Both the position numbers and the translations under genes were made by a program. From the NCBI RefSeq assembly GCF_014205055.1, contig NZ_JACHMS010000001.1, forward strand, positions 7,530,501 to 7,594,500: a stretch of 64,000 bases of DNA, in the 5' to 3' direction. The notes beneath the pieces are model-generated. The model was given only the letters and a program-made list of their open reading frames with translations. It was not told the DNA's origin and did no database searches. The DNA comes from Streptomyces luteogriseus. GTDB lineage: Bacteria; Actinomycetota; Actinomycetes; Streptomycetales; Streptomycetaceae. Positions 32,045 to 40,373 of this stretch are shown piece by piece. Position 1 is the first letter of the stretch; each line of letters begins with the position of its first letter.

Positions 32045-33286
32045 TCACCCCGAGAACACGCCGATACCGTTCGGCACGAGGCGTTCGGCGCCGCCGCTGG
32101 GGTGGTTGCGCACGGAGACCGTGCTCGCGCCCGCCTTCCGCGCGACCAGGGTCGACGACCCGCCGCCGTCCAGGCTGAAGGCGTCCTCCGAGCCCAGCTT
32201 CCGCATGGTGCCGGCGACTTCGGCGATCGTCAGACCGCTGCGGTAGGCGGCGGCGCCGTCGAGGGCGAGCAGCAGCACGCGCCGCCCGCCGTCGGCGATC
32301 CCCACGGCCGTGCGGACGGCCGACGTCGTGTCGTCGAGCCCCGGCAGCGGCTGCCCGCCCGACAACACCGGGTAGCCCCCGAGAGCAAGGCGGTACGCGA
32401 CGCCGTCCGTGGCCGCCACGAGGCTGTGCTCGACCTCGACCGGCTCACCGGTGGAGAACTTGCGCAGCTGCTGGGCGCCCGCCTCCCGGCCGACCAGCAC
32501 CGTGGTCCCCGCGGCGATGGGACCACTGCCCGGAGCGTCGGCGGCGGAGACGACCTTGCCGTCGCGGACCGTCACCTCGTAGGTGTCCGTGCTGCACGGA
32601 GCGGCCCGGTCGGTGTCCGTGCCGCATGTGGAGCGCACCCGGGAGACACTGCCCCACTCGGAGGTGAACGCGCCGACGGAACCCACCGGCAGCGCGTACT
32701 GGTTGAGCCCGCCCAAGGGCAGCTGCTCCTCGGCCGTACGGACGGAACCGGCGAGCGCGAGCCGGTCCAGACGCGCCCGTCCGTCCGTGCCGACGCCGAA
32801 GACGTCCTCGGTGGTCGTGCCTGGCGGCAGCGCCGGCCCGAAACGCTGGCCCGTCGGGACAGCCGCCTTGAGCGCCCGTCCGGCCGCGATCGCCGGACCC
32901 ACACTCGCTCCGGTCGCCTCGACGCCCGGGTGCTGCGTCTCGGTGATGTTGAAGAAGTCACCGTTGACACCGGCGACCGCGCCCTGGGTGTTCGCCATCG
33001 CCGAGACCCGCGCCCGTGAGGCGACGGCCCCCGGATACAGCAGATCGACCCGTACCTTCGGGTTGCCGAGGTCGACCCTCAGCAGATGCGCGTGCGCCAC
33101 CCCCTTCGCCGCCTGAATGTCGAACTCCTCGTACGTCACGCCCGGCGCGACCCGTCCGCCCTTCTGGACGGCGCCGGCCGGAGCCGCCCCCGCCAGGGCC
33201 GCACCGGTCAGTGCGGCGAACGCCGTGAGGAACGCCAGTGCCGCTCTGCCTGCTCCTGCTCCCCGTCGCCTGCGACGACCTGCCAC
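32045..33286 (-). CDS. Secreted phosphodiester glycosidase (NAGPA-domain) family protein
   Basis: 413-aa exported protein. Signal peptide about residues 1-39 (basic MAGRRRRRGAGAGR, hydrophobic LAFLTAFAALTGAALAGAAP, cleavage near AGAVQ). The catalytic-type domain shows AVAGVNGDFFNITETQ and, near the end, FSLDGGGSSTLVARKAG, both hallmarks of the NAGPA/phosphodiester alpha-GlcNAc-ase fold. These enzymes remove sugars linked through phosphodiesters; in bacteria the substrate may be teichoic-acid-like or phosphoglycosylated wall polymer. Convergent with the small membrane protein gene. Confidence 0.82.
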   Translation of the reverse strand: MAGRRRRRGAGAGRAALAFLTAFAALTGAALAGAAPAGAVQKGGRVAPGVTYEEFDIQAAKGVAHAHLLRVDLGNPKVRVDLLYPGAVASRARVSAMANTQGAVAGVNGDFFNITETQHPGVEATGASVGPAIAAGRALKAAVPTGQRFGPALPPGTTTEDVFGVGTDGRARLDRLALAGSVRTAEEQLPLGGLNQYALPVGSVGAFTSEWGSVSRVRSTCGTDTDRAAPCSTDTYEVTVRDGKVVSAADAPGSGPIAAGTTVLVGREAGAQQLRKFSTGEPVEVEHSLVAATDGVAYRLALGGYPVLSGGQPLPGLDDTTSAVRTAVGIADGGRRVLLLALDGAAAYRSGLTIAEVAGTMRKLGSEDAFSLDGGGSSTLVARKAGASTVSVRNHPSGGAERLVPNGIGVFSG

Positions 33287-33414
33287 CGTGCCCCCTGATG
33301 CCTCGTCAACTGTCGGGATCCTCAGGGGCAGTGCACCAGACCTCAGGGGTCCGGCAGGGTGGCTGAGCGCGGACTACGCGGGAACGGCTGAAAAATCGCA
33401 CCCCTCTGGGTGCT

Positions 33415-34587
33415 TCACCCGTCGCCCGTTCCGGTGGCGTACGGCGTGCGGTGCGCGGGAGTGTGGTCGATGGGCAGGCCGGGCCGCCAGGCGGTGAGGG
33501 CCTGCGCGCTGCACACGAACAGCTGCTCCGGCAGCCGGTCCAGACCGAACCAGCGCCAGCGCCCGACGCTCTCCCCGGGCTGGTCGGAGGGCTCGCCCCG
33601 CCAGGCGATGACCCGGGCGGCCACGGTCATGCGGACGACACCGCCCGCGTCGTCCAGCAGCGTCCCGAGCAGCCGGACGTCCTCGGGCCGCGCCTCGAGC
33701 CCCGTCTCCTCGCCGAGCTCCCGCACGACCGTCTCCTGCAACGACTCCCCGGGCTCCACCGTCCCGCCCGGCAGCTCCCACGTTCCGCGCCGGTGCCGGC
33801 CCAGAAGCAGCCCGCGAGGCCCGTACAGGATGGCGCCCACCCCGAGCGCGGCGTGCGCGGGCGGCGGCTTGCCGACGCGCGGCCGGGAGGAGACCCGGAC
33901 CGGCCGGGTCACCCGGAAGAGCCGGTAGGAGGCCTTATTGCCGTCCTCCGGGGCGTCAATCACGTCGACCCCCTCCACGCGCAGCCCGGACTCGGTGAGC
34001 AACGCCGTCCAGAGCTCCGGAGTGAGGACCCACATGTGGACGGTGACCTCCTCACCGCCCGCCGGCCGCAGGATCTCCGGGCGGGCGACGACCCGGTCCG
34101 ACGGCCCGTCACCACGACTGTTCGTGTGCAGGACCGTGAAGCAGAGCCGCCCACCCGGCTTCAGCGCCCCGGCGAGAGCGGGCAGCAGCCGGTACGGGTC
34201 GATGTACGGAACGCCGTTGACGGAGTAGACGACGTCGTACGGCTCGGCCGCGCGCAGATGGTCCACCGCGTCGCCCAGGACCAGCCGCAGTCCGGGGAGC
34301 GAGCCGTACCGGGCGCGGGCCCGCTCGTACTGCCCCGCCGAGGCGTCGACCGCGTCCACCAGCGCACCGTGGGCCCGGACCAGATGGGCCGCGTGCCGGG
34401 CCGGACCGCAGCCGAGGTCCAGCACCCGTCGGCCCGTCAGCTCCCCGAGCACCTCGCTGCCCGGCCCGCCGCCCTCGAACCCCCAGTCGATCCGGACCGC
34501 CTCGGGCAGCGCCGTACCCCGTCGTACGTGGTGCGCCCCGTACGCCTCCCAGGCCTCGGCGTTGACCGCCTCCGGCTCCTCCGCCAC
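33415..34587 (-). CDS. Fused SAM-dependent methyltransferase-Nudix hydrolase
   Basis: 390-aa two-domain protein. Residues about 1-230 form a class I methyltransferase (motif I VLDLGCGPARHAAHLVRAHG, acidic VDAVDASAGQ, YDVVYSVNGVPYIDPYRLLP). Residues about 240-375 form a Nudix domain with GGTVEPGESLQETVVRELGE followed by ETGL. A short Pro-rich linker joins them. The fusion suggests that a nucleotide-linked metabolite is both methylated and hydrolysed, or that the two steps act in sequence. Start MAEEPEAVNAEAWEAYG directly follows the stop of the upstream luciferase-domain gene by three bases, so they are probably co-transcribed. Confidence 0.85.
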   Translation of the reverse strand: MAEEPEAVNAEAWEAYGAHHVRRGTALPEAVRIDWGFEGGGPGSEVLGELTGRRVLDLGCGPARHAAHLVRAHGALVDAVDASAGQYERARARYGSLPGLRLVLGDAVDHLRAAEPYDVVYSVNGVPYIDPYRLLPALAGALKPGGRLCFTVLHTNSRGDGPSDRVVARPEILRPAGGEEVTVHMWVLTPELWTALLTESGLRVEGVDVIDAPEDGNKASYRLFRVTRPVRVSSRPRVGKPPPAHAALGVGAILYGPRGLLLGRHRRGTWELPGGTVEPGESLQETVVRELGEETGLEARPEDVRLLGTLLDDAGGVVRMTVAARVIAWRGEPSDQPGESVGRWRWFGLDRLPEQLFVCSAQALTAWRPGLPIDHTPAHRTPYATGTGDG

Positions 34588-34590
34588 GGC

Positions 34591-34989
34591 TCAGCCGCCC
34601 GCCACCGCGTCACGCGGCAGCACCGTGACCCGGTGGAAGTTGCATCCGGTGAGCCGCGGCTCGCCCTCGTCGGCCGGCGGGGTCTGGTGGGCTTTGAGGG
34701 CGATGCTCACCAGGCTCAGCAGCAGGTCGACGTCCGCCTCGCAGTCGAGGTGGACCGTCACCCAGCACGATCCGGGCAGCAGGTGGATGGCACTCGAACC
34801 GGCGAGGTCGTAATGGAAGCGCTGGATGGCCCGGCGGGTGAGGTGGAGGTCCACGTCCCGTGCCGAGTGGAAGTGGACGATCTCGTCACGGACGGAACGG
34901 AGCGCCCTTCCGGTACCGCAACTCGCCGGGCCCACCATCAGGTCGGGCCAGGCCTGCAGGCGCTCCAGGGCGCGCTGGGCCAGAGTCAT
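34591..34989 (-). CDS. Luciferase-domain-like small protein
   Basis: 132-aa protein beginning MTLAQRALERLQAWPDLMVG and containing GRALRSVRDEIVHFHSARDV, DLHLTRRAIQRF and LLPGSCWVTVHLDCEADVDL. This pattern matches the small luciferase-domain family (PF17648-like) common in Streptomyces, whose function is unknown; the name derives from a domain of dinoflagellate luciferase and does not imply light emission. It precedes the methyltransferase-Nudix gene by three bases and is probably co-transcribed with it. Confidence 0.7.
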   Translation of the reverse strand: MTLAQRALERLQAWPDLMVGPASCGTGRALRSVRDEIVHFHSARDVDLHLTRRAIQRFHYDLAGSSAIHLLPGSCWVTVHLDCEADVDLLLSLVSIALKAHQTPPADEGEPRLTGCNFHRVTVLPRDAVAGG

Positions 34990-35082
34990 GGCCCCATCGT
35001 CGCCTGCTTGCCGGCCCGCAACCAGGGGTTGAGCGATTTGTAACCGGGACGTGAGGTGGATCGCGGGGCAGCGACCAGGGCT

Positions 35083-35682
35083 TCAGGCGGACTTGACGAG
35101 TCTGAGGTAGCGCTTCCAGTCCCAGTGCCGGCCCGGGTCGGTGTGGTCGCTGCCCGGAACCTCGTGATGGCCGATGATGTGCGCACGGTTTCTCGGGATG
35201 TCGTACCTCTCGCAGATCGCGGCGGTGAGCCGGGCCGACCGCTCGTACATGACGTCGGTGAAGTACCCGGGCCGGTCCACCCAGCCTTCGTGCTCGATGC
35301 CGATGCTGCGGGTGTTGTAGTCCCAGTTCCCCGCGTGCCAGGCGATGTCGGACTCGCGCACGCACTGCGCCACGCGCCCGTCGCACGAGCGCACCACGTA
35401 GTGCGCGGACACCTTCCTCTCCTGGTTCCGGAAGACGTTCAGGGTGCCGGAGTAGGTCGTCTGCGCCACGTGGATGATCACGTAGTGGAGTGGGTGGGCG
35501 CGTGGGCGGTTCGACGGCGTGTAGTTGCCGCGGCTCGCCGGCTGCCATGCGGCTCCGGGGTGATCGACGGCCTGGGGCCGGGCGGCCGCCCGCGTGCTGT
35601 GGAGGAGGGCCGCCGGGACGGCGGTGAGGACGGCGCCCGCGAGGATGCCTCGCCTGCTGGGGAAGGGGCTGGTGCGTTCCAT
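35083..35682 (-). CDS. Secreted N-acetylmuramoyl-L-alanine amidase (amidase_2/PGRP type)
   Basis: 199-aa exported hydrolase. Tat-type signal SRRGILAGAVLTAVPAALLH near residues 9-28. Zinc-amidase fold about 50-199: YVIIHVAQTTYSGTL (first His ligand), the core SAHYVVRSCDGRV, HAGNWDYNTRSIGIEHEGWV and the C-terminal HIIGHHEVPGSDHTDPGRHW with further ligands. It would cleave the bond between muramic acid and the stem peptide in the cell wall. Probably monocistronic. Confidence 0.88.
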   Translation of the reverse strand: MERTSPFPSRRGILAGAVLTAVPAALLHSTRAAARPQAVDHPGAAWQPASRGNYTPSNRPRAHPLHYVIIHVAQTTYSGTLNVFRNQERKVSAHYVVRSCDGRVAQCVRESDIAWHAGNWDYNTRSIGIEHEGWVDRPGYFTDVMYERSARLTAAICERYDIPRNRAHIIGHHEVPGSDHTDPGRHWDWKRYLRLVKSA

Positions 35683-35886
35683 GGGTGTGTGCCTTCCGGG
35701 CTCGACGGGAGGGTGTGACTTGCTCGACTGCGCGGACTGCGGCCGTTGCGGTCGCGGCCCGCGGTGATCAAGTTACGACGCCTTCCGGTCGGTCGGGAGG
35801 ATCGGTGGACGGGCCCTCTGCTGTGGACAACTCCCTCACCCGGCCGGGTGATTGGAGCCGTGCGGACCTGCCGGCGAGGCCCCTTC

Positions 35887-37095
35887 TCAGGCCTGCCCGG
35901 CGACGGCCGCCGGATCGTCCAGCACCGCCCTGACCACCGAGTGCGCGGCCCCCAGCAGCGGCCCCTGGGGGCCCAGCCCGGACACGGACACGGGACAGGC
36001 CTGGCCCGCCGTGCGTCGCGCCAGCTCGTCCCGCAGTGAGGGCAGCAGCCAGGGAGCGAGACCGGACAGTTCCCCGCCGAGGACCACGCTTTGCGGGTCG
36101 AGCAGGTTGACCGCCCCCGTCAGGGCCACGCCGAGCGCCGTACCGGCGTCGCGCAGGGCACGCCGTACGGCCTCGTCGCCCTCCGCGGCGCGCCCCGCGA
36201 GCAGCCCGACCCGGTCCTCGTCGGGTTCCAGACCGGCCGCACGCAGCACCGCCTCCTCACCGGCGTACTGCTCCAGGCAGCCCCGCCCGCCGCAGGCGCA
36301 CTCCGGCCCGTCCGGCCGGACCGGCACGTGCCCCAACTCGCCCGCGAAACCGCGGGTTCCGCGCAGCAGCCCGCCGCCCACCACGACCGCGGCACCGATA
36401 CCGATCTCCGCCGAGACGTGCAGGAAGTCGCGGGGCGTGTCGTCCCCCAGCCAGAGTTCGGCGAGGGCCCCGAAGTTGGCCTCGTTGTCCACCGTCAGAG
36501 GGAGGTCCGCCGGCAGCAGTGGGCCGAGGTCCGTGTCGTGCCAGCCGAGGTTGGGGGCGCGCACCACGGTCCGGGAGTCGCGCGCCACCAGGCCCGGCAC
36601 GGCCACGGCAAGTCCGGCCGGCCACAGGCCCTCGCCCTCCGCCTCGGCGACGACCTGCCGGATCAGCTCGGTGAGCTCCGCGAGCACGGGCCCGGGGGAG
36701 CGGCCGCGGTTGGCTCCCTGCCGTATCGCCCGCGACCGGGTCGCGCCGCGCAGGTCGACGGCACAGACCGCGAGGTGGTCGACGCCTACCTCCGCGCCGA
36801 TGCCGGCCGGGCCGCGACCGCTGACGGCGAGCGCGGAACCGGGTCGACCCACCCGGCCGGGCCGCTCGGGCCCCAGCTCCTCGAGGAGCCCCGAGCGGAT
36901 GAGCTCGTCCACGAGCGTCGAGACCGCAGCCCGCGTCAGACCGATCCGCGAGGCGACGGCGGCCCGGGACAGCGGCCCCTCGTCGCGGACGGCGTGCAGC
37001 ACGCGGGCGAGGTTGCGGCGGCGCATGCCCTGCTGGGTGTCGGGCAGGGCGCGCCCCGGCCCGGCGGGACGGGCCTCGTGCAGCGGTGCGGTCAT
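35887..37095 (-). CDS. ROK-family transcriptional regulator (XylR-like)
   Basis: 402-aa repressor. N-terminal winged helix (about 25-80: LARVLHAVRDEGPLSRAAVA, SRIGLTRAAVSTLVDEL) and C-terminal ROK sugar-kinase-like domain with PLTVDNEANFGALAEL, the zinc motif CACGGRGCLEQY and LLDPQSVVLGGELSGL. Placed 15 bp downstream of xylB on the same strand and near xylA, it is most simply a xylose-responsive repressor of the xyl genes. A candidate operator lies between xylB and xylA. Ends close to the convergent-side intergenic region at 35683-35886 in which I saw no gene. Confidence 0.88.
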   Translation of the reverse strand: MTAPLHEARPAGPGRALPDTQQGMRRRNLARVLHAVRDEGPLSRAAVASRIGLTRAAVSTLVDELIRSGLLEELGPERPGRVGRPGSALAVSGRGPAGIGAEVGVDHLAVCAVDLRGATRSRAIRQGANRGRSPGPVLAELTELIRQVVAEAEGEGLWPAGLAVAVPGLVARDSRTVVRAPNLGWHDTDLGPLLPADLPLTVDNEANFGALAELWLGDDTPRDFLHVSAEIGIGAAVVVGGGLLRGTRGFAGELGHVPVRPDGPECACGGRGCLEQYAGEEAVLRAAGLEPDEDRVGLLAGRAAEGDEAVRRALRDAGTALGVALTGAVNLLDPQSVVLGGELSGLAPWLLPSLRDELARRTAGQACPVSVSGLGPQGPLLGAAHSVVRAVLDDPAAVAGQA

Positions 37096-37110
37096 GCCTG
37101 ACGCCAGTCC

Positions 37111-38556
37111 TCAGTGGGTGTCCGTGGGCCGCTCCAGCAGCGGAGCCGCGTCGGAGAGTACCCCGGCGATCCTGGCCAGCGTCTCCTCGTCCCGCTCGAC
37201 GGCCTCGAGCACCGGCCCGGCCGCCGTGTTCCAGCGTCGCGCGACGGCCGCCGGGTCCTCCCCGGTCAGCAGCCCGGCCGCCTGCGCCGCGGCGCCGAGC
37301 GCGACCAGTTCCCTGGCCTCGGGAACCTGCACGGGACGCCCCGAGAGCCTCCGCACGGTCTGCTGCCAGGCGGCCCCCCGGGCACCGCCGCCGATCAGCA
37401 GCAGGGGCTCCGAGGGGTCCGCGTCCTCGTCGAGCACCAGGTCGAGCGCGCCGAGCAGCGAGTGCACGGCACCGTCATAGGCGGCCTGGAGGAGCTGACC
37501 CCCGGTGGTGTCGTGACGCAGGCCGTGCAGCAGGCCCGAGGCGTTCGGCAGGTTCGGGGTGCGTTCGCCGTCCAGGTAGGGCAGCAGGGTCACGGCCGTG
37601 CCGGGCTCCACCGCCTCGCGGTCCAGGCCCAGCAGCGCCGCGACCCGGTCGACGGCGAGCGTGCAGTTCAGGGTGCAGGCCAGGGGCAGCCAGTCGCCGC
37701 GGGCGTCGGCGAATCCCGCCACGGTGCCGCTCGGATCGGCGGGTCGGTGCCGGGACACGGCGTACACGGTGCCCGAGGTGCCGAGGCTCATCACCGGAAC
37801 ACCGGGCCGCACCCCGAGGCCCAGCGCGGCGGCGGCGTTGTCACCCGTGCCGGGCGCGACCAGGGTGCCTCGGGAGAACGGCAGGTCATGGCCGCCGCGC
37901 ACCGTGCCTGCCACCTCGCCGGGCCGGACCACCCGGGGCAACAGGGCCGGGTCGAGCCCGACGTGCGCCAGGATCTCCTCGTCGTAACCTTCCGTCCCGG
38001 ACGCCCACCAGCCCGTCCCGGAGACATCGCCGCGGTCGGTCGTGCCTTCTCCGGTGAGCCGCTCGGTGAGGTAGTCGTGGGGGAGACGCACGGTCTTCGT
38101 GGCGCGCACCGCCTCCGGCTCGTGCTCGGCCAGCCAGGCCCACTTGGTGACCGTGAACGAGGCGGCGGGCACGCTTCCGGTGCGGTCGGCCCAGAATTTC
38201 GCGCCGCCCAGCTCCTCCGTCAGCCGGGCGGCCTGCGGCGCCGAGCGCACGTCGTTCCACAGCAGGGCGGGCCGCACCGGCTCCCCCCGGCCGTCCAGGG
38301 TGACGAGGCCGTGCTGCTGCCCGCCGACCGACACCGCGGCGGCCTCGTGCGCGGCGTCACCGCACTGGCGCAGGGCCTCGCACAGCGCGTCCCACCACTG
38401 GCGCGGGTCGGTCTCCCGCCCGGCCCCCGAGGAGACCGTGTGCGGCGCCTGGCCGCTCGCGACCACCCGGCCGGTGGACGCGTCGACGACCAGCGCCTTG
38501 GTGGACTGGGTGGACGAATCCACACCGACGACGAGCGGACCCTCGGCTGCTGACAT
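37111..38556 (-). CDS. xylB: Xylulokinase
   Basis: 481-aa FGGY-family kinase phosphorylating D-xylulose to xylulose 5-phosphate. N-terminal phosphate loop VVGVDSSTQSTKALVVDAST, sugar-binding VSVGGQQHGLVTLDGRG and LLWNDVRSAPQA, catalytic region VAPGTGDNAAAALGLGVRPG and C-terminal LLIGGGARGAAWQQTVRRLS. I chose ATG MSAAEGPLVVGVD, with GGGAGAAG about eight bases upstream; a longer frame is not conserved. Divergent from xylA across a 130-bp gap holding the candidate operator, and followed by the ROK regulator gene, so kinase and regulator form an operon. Confidence 0.93.
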   Translation of the reverse strand: MSAAEGPLVVGVDSSTQSTKALVVDASTGRVVASGQAPHTVSSGAGRETDPRQWWDALCEALRQCGDAAHEAAAVSVGGQQHGLVTLDGRGEPVRPALLWNDVRSAPQAARLTEELGGAKFWADRTGSVPAASFTVTKWAWLAEHEPEAVRATKTVRLPHDYLTERLTGEGTTDRGDVSGTGWWASGTEGYDEEILAHVGLDPALLPRVVRPGEVAGTVRGGHDLPFSRGTLVAPGTGDNAAAALGLGVRPGVPVMSLGTSGTVYAVSRHRPADPSGTVAGFADARGDWLPLACTLNCTLAVDRVAALLGLDREAVEPGTAVTLLPYLDGERTPNLPNASGLLHGLRHDTTGGQLLQAAYDGAVHSLLGALDLVLDEDADPSEPLLLIGGGARGAAWQQTVRRLSGRPVQVPEARELVALGAAAQAAGLLTGEDPAAVARRWNTAAGPVLEAVERDEETLARIAGVLSDAAPLLERPTDTH

Positions 38557-38633
38557 CGGGCTTCTCCCTACTGCGCGCGGCACGTGTCTCCGTCCGGAGC
38601 CACCTTGTCTCTTCCCAGAGAGGTGCCTGCATA

Positions 38634-38662
38634 CTAATTTGTAAATCGGCATGACGAAATAG
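38634..38662. promoter_or_regulatory. Candidate ROK/XylR operator between xylB and xylA
   Basis: CTAATTTGT (38634-38642) and ACGAAATAG (38654-38662) form an imperfect 9-bp inverted repeat spaced by 11 bases, in an AT-rich island within very GC-rich DNA. AT-rich inverted repeats are typical of ROK-family XylR operators. It lies 25 bases before the xylA start and could also cover xylB transcription. Confidence 0.55.
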
Positions 38663-38686
38663 CCTCAGCGAGCAAGGAGCCGCGGC

Positions 38687-39853
38687 ATGAGCTACCAGCC
38701 CACCCCCGAGGACAGGTTCACCTTCGGCTTGTGGACCGTCGGCTGGCAGGGACGGGATCCCTTCGGCGACGCCACACGGCGTGCCCTGGACCCCGTCGAG
38801 ACGGTGCAGCGCCTGGCCGAGCTGGGCGCCCACGGCGTGACCTTCCACGACGACGACCTGATCCCGTTCGGCTCGGGCGACACCGAGCGCGAGGCGCACA
38901 TCAAGCGCTTCCGCCAGGCGCTGGACGCCACGGGCATGAAGGTCCCGATGGCCACCACCAACCTCTTCACACACCCGGTCTTCAAGGACGGCGCGTTCAC
39001 CGCCAACGACCGCGACGTGCGCCGCTACGCCCTGCGCAAGACCATCCGCAACATCGACCTCGCCGCCGAGCTCGGCGCCCAGGTGTACGTGGCCTGGGGC
39101 GGCCGAGAGGGTGCCGAGTCGGGCGCCGCCAAGGACGTCCGCGCGGCCCTGGACCGCATGAAGGAGGCCTTCGACCTCCTCGGCGAGTACGTCACCTCCC
39201 AGGGCTACGACCTGAAGTTCGCCATCGAGCCCAAGCCGAACGAGCCGCGCGGCGACATCCTGCTGCCGACCGTGGGTCACGCCCTGGCGTTCATCGAGCG
39301 CCTGGAGCGGCCGGAGCTGTACGGCGTCAACCCCGAGGTCGGGCACGAGCAGATGGCCGGGCTGAACTTCCCGCACGGCATCGCGCAGGCGCTGTGGGCG
39401 GGCAAGCTGTTCCACATCGACCTCAACGGCCAGTCCGGCATCAAGTACGACCAGGACCTGCGCTTCGGCGCCGGTGATCTGCGCGCCGCGTTCTGGCTGG
39501 TGGACCTGCTGGAGTCGGCCGGGTACACCGGTCCGCGGCACTTCGACTTCAAGCCCCCGCGGACCGAGGACCTCGACGGCGTGTGGGCCTCGGCGGCCGG
39601 CTGCATGCGCAACTACCTCATCCTCAAGGAGCGCGCCGCCGCCTTCCGCGCCGACCCGGAGGTCCAGGAGGCCCTGCGCGCGGCCCGGCTCGACGAGCTG
39701 GCCCAGCCCACCGCCGCGGACGGCCTTCAGGCGCTGCTCGCCGACCGGTCGGCGTTCGAGGCGTTCGACGTGGAGGAGGCCGCCGCGCGCGGCATGGCCT
39801 TCGAGCACCTGGACCAGCTGGCGATGGACCATCTGCTGGGGGCACGTGGCTGA
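38687..39853 (+). CDS. xylA: Xylose isomerase
   Basis: 388-aa metal-dependent TIM-barrel isomerase converting D-xylose to D-xylulose (and glucose to fructose). Start MSYQPTPEDRFTFGLWTVGW; catalytic His54 in HGVTFHDDDLIPFG, the metal-site Glu in KFAIEPKPNEPRGD, NPEVGHEQMAGLNF, and the second metal region FHIDLNGQSGIKYDQDLRFG. Length and sequence match the well-studied class I actinobacterial enzymes. AAGGAGC lies upstream of the ATG. Divergent from xylB; a 14-bp stem follows the stop codon. Confidence 0.96.
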   Translation: MSYQPTPEDRFTFGLWTVGWQGRDPFGDATRRALDPVETVQRLAELGAHGVTFHDDDLIPFGSGDTEREAHIKRFRQALDATGMKVPMATTNLFTHPVFKDGAFTANDRDVRRYALRKTIRNIDLAAELGAQVYVAWGGREGAESGAAKDVRAALDRMKEAFDLLGEYVTSQGYDLKFAIEPKPNEPRGDILLPTVGHALAFIERLERPELYGVNPEVGHEQMAGLNFPHGIAQALWAGKLFHIDLNGQSGIKYDQDLRFGAGDLRAAFWLVDLLESAGYTGPRHFDFKPPRTEDLDGVWASAAGCMRNYLILKERAAAFRADPEVQEALRAARLDELAQPTAADGLQALLADRSAFEAFDVEEAAARGMAFEHLDQLAMDHLLGARG

Positions 39854-39869
39854 GTCCACGCGCGCGTGC

Positions 39870-39906
39870 GGCCCGTCGGCCGGTCACCCCGGCCGGCCGA
39901 CGGGCC
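39870..39906 (+). terminator. Stem-loop after xylA
   Basis: GGCCCGTCGGCCGG pairs perfectly with CCGGCCGACGGGCC across a nine-base loop, 16 bases past the xylA stop. No T-tract, which is normal for high-GC actinomycetes. Confidence 0.75.
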
Positions 39907-40002
39907 CGTCATGCTCCGGAATCATGCGGTCCACGCCATGAGTCCGTTTCAGCTTCCGTACGCCCCTCCCGGCGCGAAGGGAGCGCGGCGACTCTGGTCG
40001 GT

Positions 40003-40353
40003 ATGGCCATGCCGCCCGTACCGCCGCACGCGCCCGGGCCTCCCCGGCGCCGCAACCCGCTGATCCTCCTCCTCACCGTCCTCGTGGCCGTCGTTGCCGT
40101 GTCCCTCGTGGTGCTGATGGCCTCGGACAGGGGCGACTCGTCGGACGAGGAGCCCTCGGGCGAGAGCACGAGCGCCACTCCCGACCCGTCCTTCGGCATC
40201 CCCACCCAGCTGCCCTCCAGGCTGCCGAGCGAGCTGCCGACCCGGCTGCCGTCGGGCTTCCCGACCAAGCTGCCGAGCGATCTGCCCAGCGACCTTCCGA
40301 GCGATCTCGTATCGCTCCTTCCGTCCCTGGACTCCGGCGAACCACTGCCCTGA
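40003..40353 (+). CDS. Membrane-anchored protein with Leu-Pro-Ser repeats
   Basis: 116-aa protein: Pro-rich N-terminus (MAMPPVPPHAPGPPRRRNP), one membrane helix about 20-41 (LILLLTVLVAVVAVSLVVLM), an acidic/Ser segment, then about ten degenerate LPS-type units (QLPSRLPSELPTRLPS, KLPSDLPSDLPSDL) to residue 110. The topology implies a short repeat domain exposed outside the membrane. The start is uncertain: two close Met codons and no strong ribosome-binding site. I do not recognise a family; coding potential is supported by codon bias but the repeat could inflate it. Confidence 0.55.
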   Translation: MAMPPVPPHAPGPPRRRNPLILLLTVLVAVVAVSLVVLMASDRGDSSDEEPSGESTSATPDPSFGIPTQLPSRLPSELPTRLPSGFPTKLPSDLPSDLPSDLVSLLPSLDSGEPLP

Positions 40354-40373
40354 CGCCTGCGTCCCGAAGATCT

